Assembly (NCBI GenBank): GCA_964472465.1
Contig: CAYYLW010000001.1
Location: 1-64,000 of the forward strand
Reading direction: 5' to 3'
Length of the DNA stretch: 64,000 nucleotides
From: JAAYCI01 sp964472465
GTDB taxonomy: Bacteria > Bacillota > Clostridia > Oscillospirales > Ruminococcaceae
Below the pieces are notes generated by a model. That model saw only the letters and a list, made by a program, of their open reading frames with translations. It was not told the origin of the DNA and ran no database searches. Positions 1 through 7,240 of this stretch are shown piece by piece (position 1 is the stretch's first letter; every line of letters starts with the position of its first letter). A program made the translations under genes and the position numbers.

Positions 1-2
1 TC

Positions 3-1400
3 TACTACGACACCAAGAACGGTATGCAGTTTGGCGAGCAGAACATAGACGGCAAGTGGTGGAATTTTAGCAATGTGAATGGAAACCGTTCTATTGGCCT
101 AACCGCCCTGCCCGATGGACGTACCGTGTACTACGACAACGCTAACGGAATGCTGTTTGGCAAAGAAGTGAACATTGGCAACAAATTTTTCTACTTCAAT
201 AGCGCCAATGGCAACCGCTCTTTGGGCCTAACCAAATTAGCAGATGGGCGCACTGTTTTTTACGACGCCAACCTGGGCCGCATCACTGGCGAAAAGGTCA
301 TTGATGGTAAATGGTGGTATTTTCACCCCATTGATGGCAACCGCTGCTGGGGCCTAAACTATCTACCAGACGGACGCATCGTCTATTATGACACCAAAAA
401 CGGCATGCTATTTGGCGAGCAGAATATTGAAGGCAAGTGGTGGAATTTCAGCAAGACCAATGGCAACCGCTCTTCCGGCCTTACCTCTCTCTCCGATGGA
501 CGTACTGTATACTACGATGATTCCAAAGGTATGTTGTTTGGAAAGAATACCATCAATAACTACGTCATAGATGCGAATCCTAACAATGGTAATATAATCT
601 CTATTGTGGATTTAGCCCCAGGGCAACGTATCATTACCGTGTACAACATTGGTACCAAAACCAATGTAACCGCTGCTGTGCGCGATATCCTTGCACAAAT
701 TGTGGCCTCTGAAGTAGGCGGCTCGAACAATATGGAGATGTATAAGGCGCAGTCGATAGCAAGCTATACATGGTTGCTGTACAACTACAGCAATTACGGT
801 AGCGTCACCCCGCATGTATTCCTAGGCACTGCCACGGCCTCCACTTACCAAGCGGTGGATTCCGTAATCGGCCAATACCTTGCCTACGGTGGCGCCCCTG
901 CCCTTACCATGTATGGCACCTCCAGTGCGGGCACCACGAACAGCGCACAAAAGTATTTTGGGTTAAATCTCCCCTACCTCACTACAGTACAAGACCCCTA
1001 CGGTGTGTCTCATGCAAACAAGAGCACTGCATGGAATATAACCCAAATGTCGGAAGCCATTCGTAAAATGACCGGCACCACCCCCACAGGCGACCCTGCT
1101 GGCTGGGTAAAACTATCCGGTGTTGGCGGGTACCTTACCGGAGCCACGGTAAACGGACAAAACGTAACCCCTGCCAAATTCTTTGATAATTTGTACGGGC
1201 TCTACTCCCCCTATGTGAACTCCTTCCAGTATAACGCCACTACCCGCCAATGGACTGCTTCTACCACTGGCAACGGGCATGGCATTGGGATGAGCCACCA
1301 GGGCGCCATTCATTATGCCAAGAGTGGCTGGAACTACCAGCAGATTCTAGCGCATTATTACCCTGGAACCATTGTATCTACGGGCTATGTTTTAAAATAA
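3..1400 (+). CDS. SpoIID/LytB-domain wall protein with tandem wall-binding-like repeats (5' end outside window)
   Basis: The frame is open from base 3, so the N-terminus and any signal peptide lie upstream. About the first 190 visible residues are four full copies and part of a fifth of a repeat of about 43 residues, with cores such as DGKWWNF, NGNRS.GL and DGRTVYYD. The rest, from about residue 210, is a SpoIID/LytB-type domain with the VASEVGG block and the diagnostic GHGIGMSHQGA motif followed by HYYPGT. In this family the domain cleaves peptidoglycan glycan strands stripped of peptides. The repeats resemble cell-wall or glucan-binding repeats, so the protein is probably surface-anchored by them and not the engulfment SpoIID itself. 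A strong hairpin follows the gene. The domain call is secure; the substrate is inferred. Confidence 0.85.
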   Translation, partial: YYDTKNGMQFGEQNIDGKWWNFSNVNGNRSIGLTALPDGRTVYYDNANGMLFGKEVNIGNKFFYFNSANGNRSLGLTKLADGRTVFYDANLGRITGEKVIDGKWWYFHPIDGNRCWGLNYLPDGRIVYYDTKNGMLFGEQNIEGKWWNFSKTNGNRSSGLTSLSDGRTVYYDDSKGMLFGKNTINNYVIDANPNNGNIISIVDLAPGQRIITVYNIGTKTNVTAAVRDILAQIVASEVGGSNNMEMYKAQSIASYTWLLYNYSNYGSVTPHVFLGTATASTYQAVDSVIGQYLAYGGAPALTMYGTSSAGTTNSAQKYFGLNLPYLTTVQDPYGVSHANKSTAWNITQMSEAIRKMTGTTPTGDPAGWVKLSGVGGYLTGATVNGQNVTPAKFFDNLYGLYSPYVNSFQYNATTRQWTASTTGNGHGIGMSHQGAIHYAKSGWNYQQILAHYYPGTIVSTGYVLK

Positions 1401-1467
1401 TGTTTCCCTGTATTTCATACTTTGGCCCCTTGTCCTAATGTTGGTTCTTAATGAAAAAGTGTAAACA

Positions 1468-1510
1468 CAAACCCATATAGTGAGAACTCACTATATGGGT
1501 TTGTTATTTT
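1468..1510 (+). terminator. Rho-independent terminator after the SpoIID-domain gene
   Basis: A perfect 17-bp inverted repeat (1468-1484 with 1487-1503, arm CAAACCCATATAGTGAG) is followed by TTATTTT. It lies 68 bases after the stop codon and upstream of the parA promoter, so it insulates the replication module from the wall gene. Confidence 0.85.
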
Positions 1511-1556
1511 ATGCTTTTAATCATTTATTATTATTTATATATAATGTTATAAACAT

Positions 1557-1585
1557 TTGACTCATTCCCCTTATCTTGTTATACT
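1557..1585 (+). promoter_or_regulatory. Sigma-A promoter of parA
   Basis: TTGACT (1557-1562), a 17-base spacer and TATACT (1580-1585), with an extended -10 TGT just before it. The start site would be near 1592, about 30 bases before the parA start codon. This is one of the best-matching promoters in the window. Confidence 0.7.
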
Positions 1586-1623
1586 TTTAAATAGTTTAAT
1601 GATTATTCTAGTGAGGTGAGGAA

Positions 1624-2391
1624 ATGTCCTGCACAATTGTTTTTGCAAACCAGAAGGGCGGTGTCACCAAAACCACCACCGCCGCCTCTTTTGCCGCCGA
1701 GCTGGTACGCCGTGGCGCTAAGGTGCTGGTTATTGACGCAGACCCCCAGGCAAACCTTTCGGACAGCGTGGGCGCCGACACAGCCGAGAGCAACGGCCTA
1801 TATGACCTACTTAAAAAAGAAGCCAAGGCGAAGGACTGCATTCAAGAGCTGGAGGTATTCGATTTAATCGCCAGCAGTATCCTACTTGCCGGGGCCGAAC
1901 AAGAATTCACGCAAACCGGTAAGGAGTTTCGCCTTCGCGAGGAATTAGAGGAAATTGCAGACCTCTATGATTATATCGTGATTGACACTCCCCCCTCTCT
2001 CGGTATTCTCACCATCAACGCCTTCACGGCGGCCAATGTTATTGTGGTGCCCACCACCCCTGGCATTTTTTCGGCCAGCGGAATCCAGCAGCTTTATAAC
2101 ACCGTGCAGAATATTCAGAAATATACCAACCCTGGGGTGAAAATTGGCGGCATTTTGCTTACAAAATATAGCCCCCAAGTGAATATCAGCCGTGATATGC
2201 GTCAGCTTACCACCCTACTCAGCCAACACATCAATGCGCCTTTATATAAAACCCATATCCGCAGCTCTGTGGCCGTGGAAGAAGCGCAGGCCAAAAAGCT
2301 GGATATCTTTCATCACAAACCCTACTCTACCGTGGCCAGAGATTACAGTGCTTTTGTAGATGAGTTTTTAAACCAGTATAACTCTATATGA
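1624..2391 (+). CDS. parA: ParA/Soj-family partition ATPase
   Basis: A 255-residue P-loop ATPase with the deviant Walker A motif KGGVTKTTT near residue 11, the second conserved block IDADPQANLSDS near residue 39 and Walker B-like YIVIDTPPS near residue 118. It lacks the N-terminal HTH extension of type Ia ParA, matching the short type Ib/Soj form. A good GAGGTGAGGA ribosome site precedes the ATG. It is followed by a tandem-repeat array and then a ribbon-helix-helix protein, the expected centromere and centromere-binding partner. Its role would be ATP-driven segregation of the replicon. Family assignment is firm; the plasmid-partition role rests on context. Confidence 0.92.
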   Translation: MSCTIVFANQKGGVTKTTTAASFAAELVRRGAKVLVIDADPQANLSDSVGADTAESNGLYDLLKKEAKAKDCIQELEVFDLIASSILLAGAEQEFTQTGKEFRLREELEEIADLYDYIVIDTPPSLGILTINAFTAANVIVVPTTPGIFSASGIQQLYNTVQNIQKYTNPGVKIGGILLTKYSPQVNISRDMRQLTTLLSQHINAPLYKTHIRSSVAVEEAQAKKLDIFHHKPYSTVARDYSAFVDEFLNQYNSI

Positions 2392-2423
2392 TTATAATAT
2401 ATTATCATTATATGTATTTATGA

Positions 2424-2452
2424 TTGTCTTATTATACCATTTGCATTAGTAT
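2424..2452 (+). promoter_or_regulatory. Candidate promoter upstream of the repeat array and RHH gene
   Basis: TTGTCT (2424-2429), 17 bases, TAGTAT (2447-2452); an overlapping perfect TATAAT lies at 2450-2455. A transcript would cross the 24-bp repeats before reaching the RHH gene, so RHH binding to the repeats could autoregulate it. The match is moderate. Confidence 0.4.
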
Positions 2453-2537
2453 AATTACTTGTGATTATATGTTTATGATGGTTTGCACGCATATTACTCT
2501 ATCGCTATATTTGTTTGTTTTCATTCGATTTTATTGC

Positions 2538-2801
2538 TTTAACTGCTTTCTATTTTACTGTTTTAACCGCTTTACATTTTACAGTTTTAACTACTTTCAT
2601 TTTTATTTATTTAACCGCTTTCCATTTTACTGTTTTAACTGCTTTCAATTTTATTTATTTAACTGCTTTCCATTTTATTAATTTAACCGCTTTACATTTT
2701 ATTAATTTAACCGCTTTACATTTTACAGTTTTAACTACTTTCATTTTTATTTATTTAACTGCTTTCCATTTTATTAATTTAACCGCTTTCCATTTTATTC
2801 T
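2538..2801 (+). repeat. Eleven tandem 24-bp repeats, candidate partition centromere
   Basis: Units begin with TTTAAC at 2538, 2562, 2586 and every 24 bases through 2778, with no change in phase; degenerate copies flank both ends. Each unit is TTTAACYGCTTT or close to it, plus a variable T-rich half ending in TTAA, TTAT, CAGT or CTGT. A two-unit block is duplicated six units apart (2562-2609 and 2706-2753). The top strand is almost free of G. The array sits between parA and the RHH gene, where type Ib partition systems keep their ParB-binding centromere and autoregulatory operator. There are no spacers, so it is not CRISPR. Confidence 0.8.
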
Positions 2802-2834
2802 TTTACGTTTTTAACTATAAGAAAGGATGATTAC

Positions 2835-3236
2835 ATGGCCACAAAACGCACCCAGCGTATAGACCCTAATGCTGCCTTCAACGCCATTATCGGTATTAGC
2901 CCCGCCACCAGCACAGAGGAAAAAGGGGGAGGGGAGAATACAGCTTTGCCCGTATCCCCCCCAGCGCCGGCAAAAATAGAATCAGATGCCCCCTTCGCCG
3001 AAACCGCGCCAGCAGAGACACCCCGCTCTACACCTGCCACGGCAAAAGCGGCTCCAACGACAGATAACAAAGAAGACCAGGGCGCCAAGAAACTGGTGCA
3101 AAAAGGCTATTACCTCACCGAAGAACAGGTACGGCAGCTGGGTATCACCGCTGTCATGAATGGTGTAGACCGCTCGTCCATCGTGCGGGAAGCCTTGGAT
3201 CTCTATTTTTCCAGCCATACGGAGACGCTTCCATGA
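2835..3236 (+). CDS. Small ribbon-helix-helix protein, probable centromere-binding partner of ParA
   Basis: 133 residues. The first 80 are low-complexity and rich in Ala, Pro, Thr and Glu, hence probably disordered. The last 50 read KKGYYLTEEQVRQLGI followed by a helix ending in DRSSIVREALDLYFSS, the pattern of a beta strand and two helices in ribbon-helix-helix DNA-binding proteins. It starts after an AAGAAAGGA ribosome site, directly downstream of the 24-bp repeats, and its stop overlaps the next gene's start (ATGA at 3233). A long flexible N-terminus plus C-terminal RHH is typical of ParG/Omega-type proteins, where the tail stimulates ParA. Function is inferred from fold and position. Confidence 0.72.
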   Translation: MATKRTQRIDPNAAFNAIIGISPATSTEEKGGGENTALPVSPPAPAKIESDAPFAETAPAETPRSTPATAKAAPTTDNKEDQGAKKLVQKGYYLTEEQVRQLGITAVMNGVDRSSIVREALDLYFSSHTETLP

Positions 3237-4570
3237 ACGGCGGGCTCAACCCTTTTGATGAATTTTCCCAGCTGGGGCTAAGCCCCGAAGGAAAAATTGT
3301 GGAGACAGGGGAGGGGGCATCGTCTACCTTTTGGGAGGACAGTTCCTTCGCTGAATTTGCCCATATTTTACGCAATGCAGAGCACCAGGAAGCACAGCAC
3401 AGCAGCCAGCTTTTGCTAACTCAGGTGAATCACCTGGGGGAAGAGGGTGGCGCTTTTGCTGCTTTTTACCAGCAGTGGGGCCTATATTGCCAGGTGGTAG
3501 CCGCACGCATGGACAACTGGCCCAAGGAAGCCGCTAGCCTTATCAATTTGGGCTTTCTTGGGAAAATTGTAGAACTGTTCCTGCAAGAACATAACATTAA
3601 AACCGCGCCGGCAAAACTGACTGCGAAAGAAAAAAAAGCTCTGCTCTTGTTCGCCGATCGTATGCGGGATTCTTCACTGGGGGCACCCGCAGTAGTAAAC
3701 ACCCGTTTCCCCGAGCAATTTGTCACCCCCATCGACAAAGCCAGCCGCGAGTTATTCAGCGGCGAGCTGATGGATGCCACGACCTACCGTCTGGCCATGG
3801 AAAGGCGTGGCAGCAAGCGGGAAGTTACCACCCTGGTCAGCATCAATTTCGACGAATTGGGGGAGACGGTGCAAATCATGGGCCGTAAGGAACTCACCCC
3901 CTATGACCGCGAGGTGCACGACGCCATTGTCACCCTTTTTGTGGATGGCGGTAACGAATATATCACTCCACAGATGATTTACCAAACCATGACCGGGCGG
4001 AAGAACGCCCGTTTGATGCCCAAGCAGGCTGCCGCTATCGGGGAGAGTATTTCAAAATGTATGTATAGCCGTGTTACCATCGACGCCAGCGAGGAGGCCC
4101 GCGCTTTCGGTTTTGAGGAATTCCGTTACGACGGCAACCTTATCCCTGCTGAACGTGTCACCGCCACCATCAACGGAGAAACCACGGCTAGCATTCATAT
4201 TTTACGTCAGCCTGTACTTTATGAATATGCAAACCTCAAAAACCAAATTGGGCGGGTGGATATCAAACTGCTGGATACCCCCATCAACAAAACCGAAGAA
4301 ATTCTGACCATGCAAGGCTACTTGCAACGCCGTATCCTTTCCATGAAAGGAAGTAACCTCAGCCGGAACATTCTGTACGACACCGTATATAAATACCTTA
4401 ATATCTCTGCCGCCAGTGATGGAGCCTTGCGGCTCAAAAAAAGCAAAATCCGTGGCCATATGAAAAGTATCTTTGATTACTGGGCCGAAGAGGACTTCAT
4501 TGCTGGATACACAGAAAACCGGCGAGGCGCTGAATATTACAGTGTTACAATACTTTTTAAAGACGATTAG
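3233..4570 (+). CDS. Probable replication initiator protein (Rep), iteron-binding
   Basis: 445 residues, translationally coupled to the RHH gene by a four-base overlap. No catalytic motif is evident. The C-terminal two thirds alternates predicted helices with short strands and basic patches (for example RRILSMKG and LRLKKSKIRGHMKS), compatible with tandem winged-helix domains of iteron-binding initiators. The gene lies between a partition pair and a non-coding region carrying at least five copies of a GCGAAAAYRCTAACA element, and is followed by a primase-helicase. That order, par-rep-iterons-helicase, is the main argument for a Rep role. A homology search would be needed to place it in a family; an unrelated DNA-binding protein remains possible. 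Confidence 0.6.
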   Translation: MNGGLNPFDEFSQLGLSPEGKIVETGEGASSTFWEDSSFAEFAHILRNAEHQEAQHSSQLLLTQVNHLGEEGGAFAAFYQQWGLYCQVVAARMDNWPKEAASLINLGFLGKIVELFLQEHNIKTAPAKLTAKEKKALLLFADRMRDSSLGAPAVVNTRFPEQFVTPIDKASRELFSGELMDATTYRLAMERRGSKREVTTLVSINFDELGETVQIMGRKELTPYDREVHDAIVTLFVDGGNEYITPQMIYQTMTGRKNARLMPKQAAAIGESISKCMYSRVTIDASEEARAFGFEEFRYDGNLIPAERVTATINGETTASIHILRQPVLYEYANLKNQIGRVDIKLLDTPINKTEEILTMQGYLQRRILSMKGSNLSRNILYDTVYKYLNISAASDGALRLKKSKIRGHMKSIFDYWAEEDFIAGYTENRRGAEYYSVTILFKDD

Positions 4571-4617
4571 TTTGTAATGCCCTCTGGCTTTACAGTGGTT
4601 TTTCTGGCTGTACAGGT

Positions 4618-5020
4618 GGGAGCGAAAAAGCTAACATTGCTTTCTTTTGGCTATTTCTGGCAGGAAAAAGCAGGCTATTCCCTGCCTATTTTCTGTTTTA
4701 CGGGGCGAAAACACTAACATAGGGGGGCTTTGCCCTCCCACGAAGGTGCAAAGGGGGCGAAAACACTAACACAACCGGCCTTTCCACCTGCAATCCTTTC
4801 CCGTGGCAGGGGAGGGGAGCGAAAGTGCTAACATCTTGCGCCCGCCAATGCCCCTGAAACCCCTCTTTTCCTGTATTTTGAAGACGAATATTACCATTTG
4901 TAATATTCTTTGATGGTTTTTCTTTTTCCTCACACGTGAAAATACACAAACACATCCCGGAATTTCCCCTAACGCCCCGGAGCGAAAACGCTAACACAAG
5001 GGAGAGTTTTTGCTAACATA
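4618..5020 (+). other. Iteron-containing putative replication origin
   Basis: The 625 bases between the Rep gene and the primase-helicase hold direct repeats of GCGAAAAYRCTAACA at 4620-4637, 4704-4720, 4756-4772, 4818-4834 and 4981-4997, with a diverged copy ending at 5019 (TTTTTGCTAACAT). All are on the same strand with irregular spacing. A 9-bp inverted repeat (GAATATTAC, 4886-4894 and 4900-4908) lies among them, and an AT-rich stretch follows at 5083-5126. Direct repeats beside a Rep gene plus an AT-rich segment are the classic layout of an iteron origin. Confidence 0.7.
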
Positions 5021-5086
5021 GGCAGGCTCCATTGTGCCCGTAAACCCGCATCTCACCTACATTCCCAGCACACCACCCAAAACCAT

Positions 5087-5126
5087 AAGCAATATAAGCT
5101 TTTATAGGCCTTATATTGCTTTTTTA
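5087..5126 (+). terminator. Terminator upstream of the primase-helicase gene
   Basis: A 12-bp inverted repeat (AAGCAATATAAG, 5087-5098, with CTTATATTGCTT, 5110-5121) is followed by a run of T to 5125. It would end the par-rep transcript before the helicase gene. The same AT-rich segment could also serve as the melting region of the origin. Confidence 0.65.
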
Positions 5127-5151
5127 CTTTTCCCCCAAAAACTCCTATACT
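5123..5151 (+). promoter_or_regulatory. Candidate promoter of the primase-helicase gene
   Basis: TTTACT (5123-5128), 17 bases, TATACT (5146-5151), beginning in the T-run of the terminator and about 45 bases before the ATG at 5196. The -35 match is modest. Confidence 0.4.
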
Positions 5152-5195
5152 GAGACCACCCACCCACACTTCCCCTATAAAAAAGGAAGGGCTGC

Positions 5196-7103
5196 ATGAC
5201 AGAACAGCATCAACACCTCCGCACGCAAATCTCACAATATCTTCGTCCTGCCAAAAACAGGGGCTTCTTTTTCTGCCCCCTTTGTGGCAGTGGCCAGGGT
5301 GTCCATCAAACAGGTGCGCTCCGTCTTTGCCCAGACGGCATTCATGTGAAATGCTTTTCCTGTGATTTTTATGGCGATATCTTCGATTTGGCTGCCGCCG
5401 AATATTCCCTTACCCCCACCGAAGCATTTCAAAAAGTAGAGGAAGTACTGGGGGCACAAACACTGTCGGCCCCTTTAGCGCCACCTGTTTCTTTGCAGAA
5501 AAAGCTAACACACCCCACCGATATCGCCGCCTATATCCAGCGCTGTGCCCTGGCATTGCCCACTTGTGGGGAGGCTCTCCACTATTTGGCGCAGCGCGGT
5601 ATCACGTCCGATACCCAGCGCCGTTTTTCTCTGGGTTATGATGCGTCTACCCACCAGTTGGTGATTCCGTATGGTACCCACTACTACATCCGCCGTAGTG
5701 TGGGCACCGAAAAACGTTTTTTTAAGCCTCCGTCGGCCGTAGCCGGGCCAGAGCCGCTTTTCCTGGAGGACATGCTCTACAAAAAAGACGCCCCTTGTGT
5801 TTTTGTGGTGGAAAGCCAGCTCTGTGCCCTATCTATTATCCAGGTGGGCGGCCATGCCATTGCTTTGGGTGGCGGGGGTACGGGACGTTTGCTTTCCCTG
5901 TTGCACACCCGGCCCACTGCGGCTATGTTGGCCTTGGCGCTGGATAATGACGAGAAGGGTGCCCAAATGACAGAGAAACTGGCCCACGCGCTAGAAGAGC
6001 AGGGCATTGCGGCGGCCCGGGTGAACCCTGCGGGGGCCTACAAGGACCCCAATGAAGCCTTGCAGAAGGAACCCGAAGCCTTTGCACGCCGTGTGCGGGC
6101 CTGTGAGGAACTGGCCCTGGAAAGCCGTCTCCTAGCACAGGAGACCGCCACGGAAACCCACAGCGCGGAAAGTGCGGCGGGACAGGTGGCTTCCTTTTTG
6201 GCGGCACTGGCCCGCCGTGCGCAGCAGCCGGAGATTTCCACCGGGTTTTCGGGTCTCGATCATGCCTTGGGAGGTGGCTTGTGTCCAGGGCTCTACATTC
6301 TGGGGGCCCTTTCCTCTTTAGGGAAGACCACCTTCGCCCTGCAAATGGCCGACCAAGTTGCCGCCACAGGCCGGGACGTCCTCTTTTTCACCCTGGAGAT
6401 GGCCCAAGAGGAACTGATGGCAAAAAGCCTAAGCCGCCTGTGTACTTTACCAGCAGGGGGCGAAACTGCTAACACCGTTACCGCCCGGGCCATTCTTTCC
6501 GGGAAGGGGCCGTGGAGCCAGGGGAGGGGAGACAGGGATGTCCGAGAGGTAGTAACCCAGTACCAGGCCTTTGCGCGGCACCTGTTTTTTGTGGAGGGGA
6601 GTGCCAACCTCAACGTAACGGCTTTGCAACAGGCAGCCCAGCGGCATGCGCGCATTTCCGGTACACCGCCGGTGGTGGTGTTGGATTATCTGCAAATTTT
6701 GGCCCCGCTGGATATGCGTGCCACCGATAAGCAGAACACCGACCGTGCCGTGTTCGAACTCAAGCGGCTCAGCCGCGAACTGGAGACGCCGGTGCTTGCG
6801 ATTTCTTCCTTAAACCGGGAAAACTACAGCGCCCGGCTCAGCATGTCGGCGTTTAAGGAATCGGGCGCCATCGAATATTCCAGTGATGTGTTACTGGGCT
6901 TGCAATTCCGCTTGCCGCCCGGGGCCGATAAAATTTCCCAAGAAACACTCGATGGCCTAAAACAGGCCCATCCCCGGGAGCTCGAACTCAAAATCCTAAA
7001 AAACCGCAGCGGCCCTGCCGGTGGGGTGGTGGCGTTCGACTATGATCCCCGGGGGAACTTGTTTTTTGAACCCGGGCAGGGGAGGGTGGATAAACGGCGG
7101 TAA
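5196..7103 (+). CDS. Primase-helicase fusion (CHC2 zinc finger, TOPRIM-like, DnaB-type helicase)
   Basis: 635 residues in three parts. Residues about 25-65 carry a CHC2-type zinc finger (CPLCGSG then CFSCDFYGDIFDLA). Residues about 195-270 are TOPRIM-like: FVVESQLCALS, then LALDNDEKGAQM. From about residue 345 comes a RecA-fold DnaB-type helicase with GFSGLDHALGGG, Walker A GALSSLGKTT, FFTLEMAQEEL and the VVVLDYLQIL Walker B. This resembles phage T7 gp4-type enzymes and plasmid helicases and would prime and unwind DNA at the adjacent origin. The ATG follows an AAGGAAGGG ribosome site. Two further iteron-like elements lie inside the coding sequence at 5495-5511 and 6459-6475. Confidence 0.85.
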   Translation: MTEQHQHLRTQISQYLRPAKNRGFFFCPLCGSGQGVHQTGALRLCPDGIHVKCFSCDFYGDIFDLAAAEYSLTPTEAFQKVEEVLGAQTLSAPLAPPVSLQKKLTHPTDIAAYIQRCALALPTCGEALHYLAQRGITSDTQRRFSLGYDASTHQLVIPYGTHYYIRRSVGTEKRFFKPPSAVAGPEPLFLEDMLYKKDAPCVFVVESQLCALSIIQVGGHAIALGGGGTGRLLSLLHTRPTAAMLALALDNDEKGAQMTEKLAHALEEQGIAAARVNPAGAYKDPNEALQKEPEAFARRVRACEELALESRLLAQETATETHSAESAAGQVASFLAALARRAQQPEISTGFSGLDHALGGGLCPGLYILGALSSLGKTTFALQMADQVAATGRDVLFFTLEMAQEELMAKSLSRLCTLPAGGETANTVTARAILSGKGPWSQGRGDRDVREVVTQYQAFARHLFFVEGSANLNVTALQQAAQRHARISGTPPVVVLDYLQILAPLDMRATDKQNTDRAVFELKRLSRELETPVLAISSLNRENYSARLSMSAFKESGAIEYSSDVLLGLQFRLPPGADKISQETLDGLKQAHPRELELKILKNRSGPAGGVVAFDYDPRGNLFFEPGQGRVDKRR

Positions 7104-7141
7104 TCTGCTTTCTAGGGTTCTTTTCTGTCTCTGCCGGTTTC

Positions 7142-7170
7142 TTGCATACACACGGCCGCTATGCTATACT
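7142..7170 (+). promoter_or_regulatory. Promoter of the methyltransferase-glycosyltransferase gene
   Basis: TATACT (7165-7170) preceded by TGC gives an extended -10; TTGCAT (7142-7147) is a weak -35 at 17 bases. It lies 70 bases upstream of the preferred ATG at 7241 and overlaps an upstream in-frame TTG, which argues against translation from that TTG. Confidence 0.5.
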
Positions 7171-7240
7171 GTACAGTACATATGGCCCCGGTTCGCCTTC
7201 GGTGCCGCCAACGAGAAAGATAGGGGAGGAACATCCGCGG

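Noticed and set aside
2538..2801. CRISPR-like array
   Set aside because: The units are contiguous without spacers and no cas gene is near.
2424..2814. Two open frames over the 24-bp repeats encoding Phe/Asn/Tyr-rich repeats
   Set aside because: The 24-base period keeps any frame open and both products are low complexity without a ribosome site; this is a DNA repeat array.
5053..5235. Minus-strand frame in the origin region
   Set aside because: Lacks a ribosome site, crosses the terminator hairpin and overlaps the start of the primase-helicase gene.
7142..7240. Longer N-terminus of the methyltransferase-GT2 protein from a TTG
   Set aside because: No ribosome site before the TTG, the extension is unlike the family, and the promoter with extended -10 lies inside it.
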